Source of the DNA: Macrocybe gigantea
Taxonomy: Eukaryota; Basidiomycota; Agaricomycetes; Agaricales; Callistosporiaceae
DNA: 64,000 bases
Direction: 5' to 3'
NCBI GenBank assembly: GCA_011319805.1
Contig: SJRY01000300.1
Span: forward strand, 36,015 to 100,014
This document shows positions 63,849-64,000 of the stretch, piece after piece. The first letter of the stretch is position 1. Each line of letters opens with the position of its first letter. The position numbers and the translations under genes are program-made. The notes under the pieces are model-generated. The model saw only the letters and a program-made list of their open reading frames with translations. It ran no database searches and was not told the origin of the DNA.

Positions 63849-64000
63849 ATGCCGACACGTTTGTCAAAAACTCGCAAGCACAGAGGTCACGTTTCGGCCG
63901 GACATGGACGTGTGGGCAAGCACCGCAAACACCCTGGCGGTCGCGGTCTCGCTGGTGGTCAACATCACCACCGGTGCGTTCTCTCAGCCTCGATCCACAC
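63849..64000 (+). CDS. RPL28: 60S ribosomal protein uL15 (RPL28/L27a), first exon, partial at window end
   Basis: [20 protein letters not shown] then [20 protein letters not shown] is the strongly conserved N-terminus of eukaryotic uL15. The exon ends at 63973, CACCG|GTGCGTTC, in a normal donor; the intron and later exons run off the window. Large-subunit ribosomal protein near the peptidyl-transferase centre. Confidence 0.95.
   Translation, partial: MPTRLSKTRKHRGHVSAGHGRVGKHRKHPGGRGLAGGQHHHRCVLSASIH

Overview
The window is nuclear DNA of a filamentous basidiomycete, most likely a mushroom-forming Agaricomycete. Genes carry many short introns (about 47-65 bases, GT-AG, with one GC-AG case) and lie close together on both strands. 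Several families are typical of that group: class I hydrophobins, a Grifola-type peptidyl-Lys metalloendopeptidase, a GH25 muramidase and a 7-transmembrane family in tandem. I saw no prokaryotic features, rRNA, tRNA or CRISPR array.

Layout. 0-16 kb: last exon of an unknown gene; a large NUM1/ApsA/Mcp5-type cortical protein (-); a secreted deuterolysin (+); a DUF2855 protein (-); a GH25 lysozyme (+); EXO1 (+). 16-27 kb: a C2H2 zinc-finger gene with two frame breaks (+); PIG-P (-) head to head with 5-formyltetrahydrofolate cyclo-ligase (+); an alpha/beta hydrolase (-); a RAD51C-like paralog (-); a triple-RRM protein (+); a CRH-type GH16 cell-wall transglycosylase (+). 27-48 kb: a very large UNC80-like gene (-); a beta-carbonic anhydrase with a secretion signal (+); two tandem 7TM paralogs (-); a class 3 lipase (+); glutamine:fructose-6-phosphate amidotransferase (+). 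49-55 kb: three intact class I hydrophobin genes and one relic, all on +. 55-58 kb: gene-poor DNA with an AT-rich repeat-bounded segment. 58-64 kb: alcohol dehydrogenase (+), a SWI3/RSC8 chromatin-remodelling subunit (-), RPB11 (-), a small unknown gene (-) and the first exon of ribosomal protein uL15/RPL28 (+).

How genes relate. There is no metabolic gene cluster apart from the hydrophobin array. Several unlinked genes share a cell-surface theme: GFA1 makes the hexosamine precursor of chitin, the CRH enzyme links chitin to glucan, PIG-P acts at the first step of GPI-anchor synthesis (the CRH protein probably has a GPI tail), and hydrophobins coat the hypha. The secreted protease and muramidase suggest digestion of protein and bacteria.

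The most striking observation is technical or evolutionary. From 17.3 to 59.4 kb, many conserved genes are each interrupted by loss of a single base, nearly always repaired by adding one base. Genes in the first 16 kb, the hydrophobins, the lipase, SWI3 and RPB11 are clean. This looks like systematic single-base undercalling in the assembly rather than decay of a dozen essential genes, but reads are needed to decide. All coordinates of spliced genes are the outer limits of the coding region; intron positions were set by eye from splice signals, reading-frame phase and family similarity.
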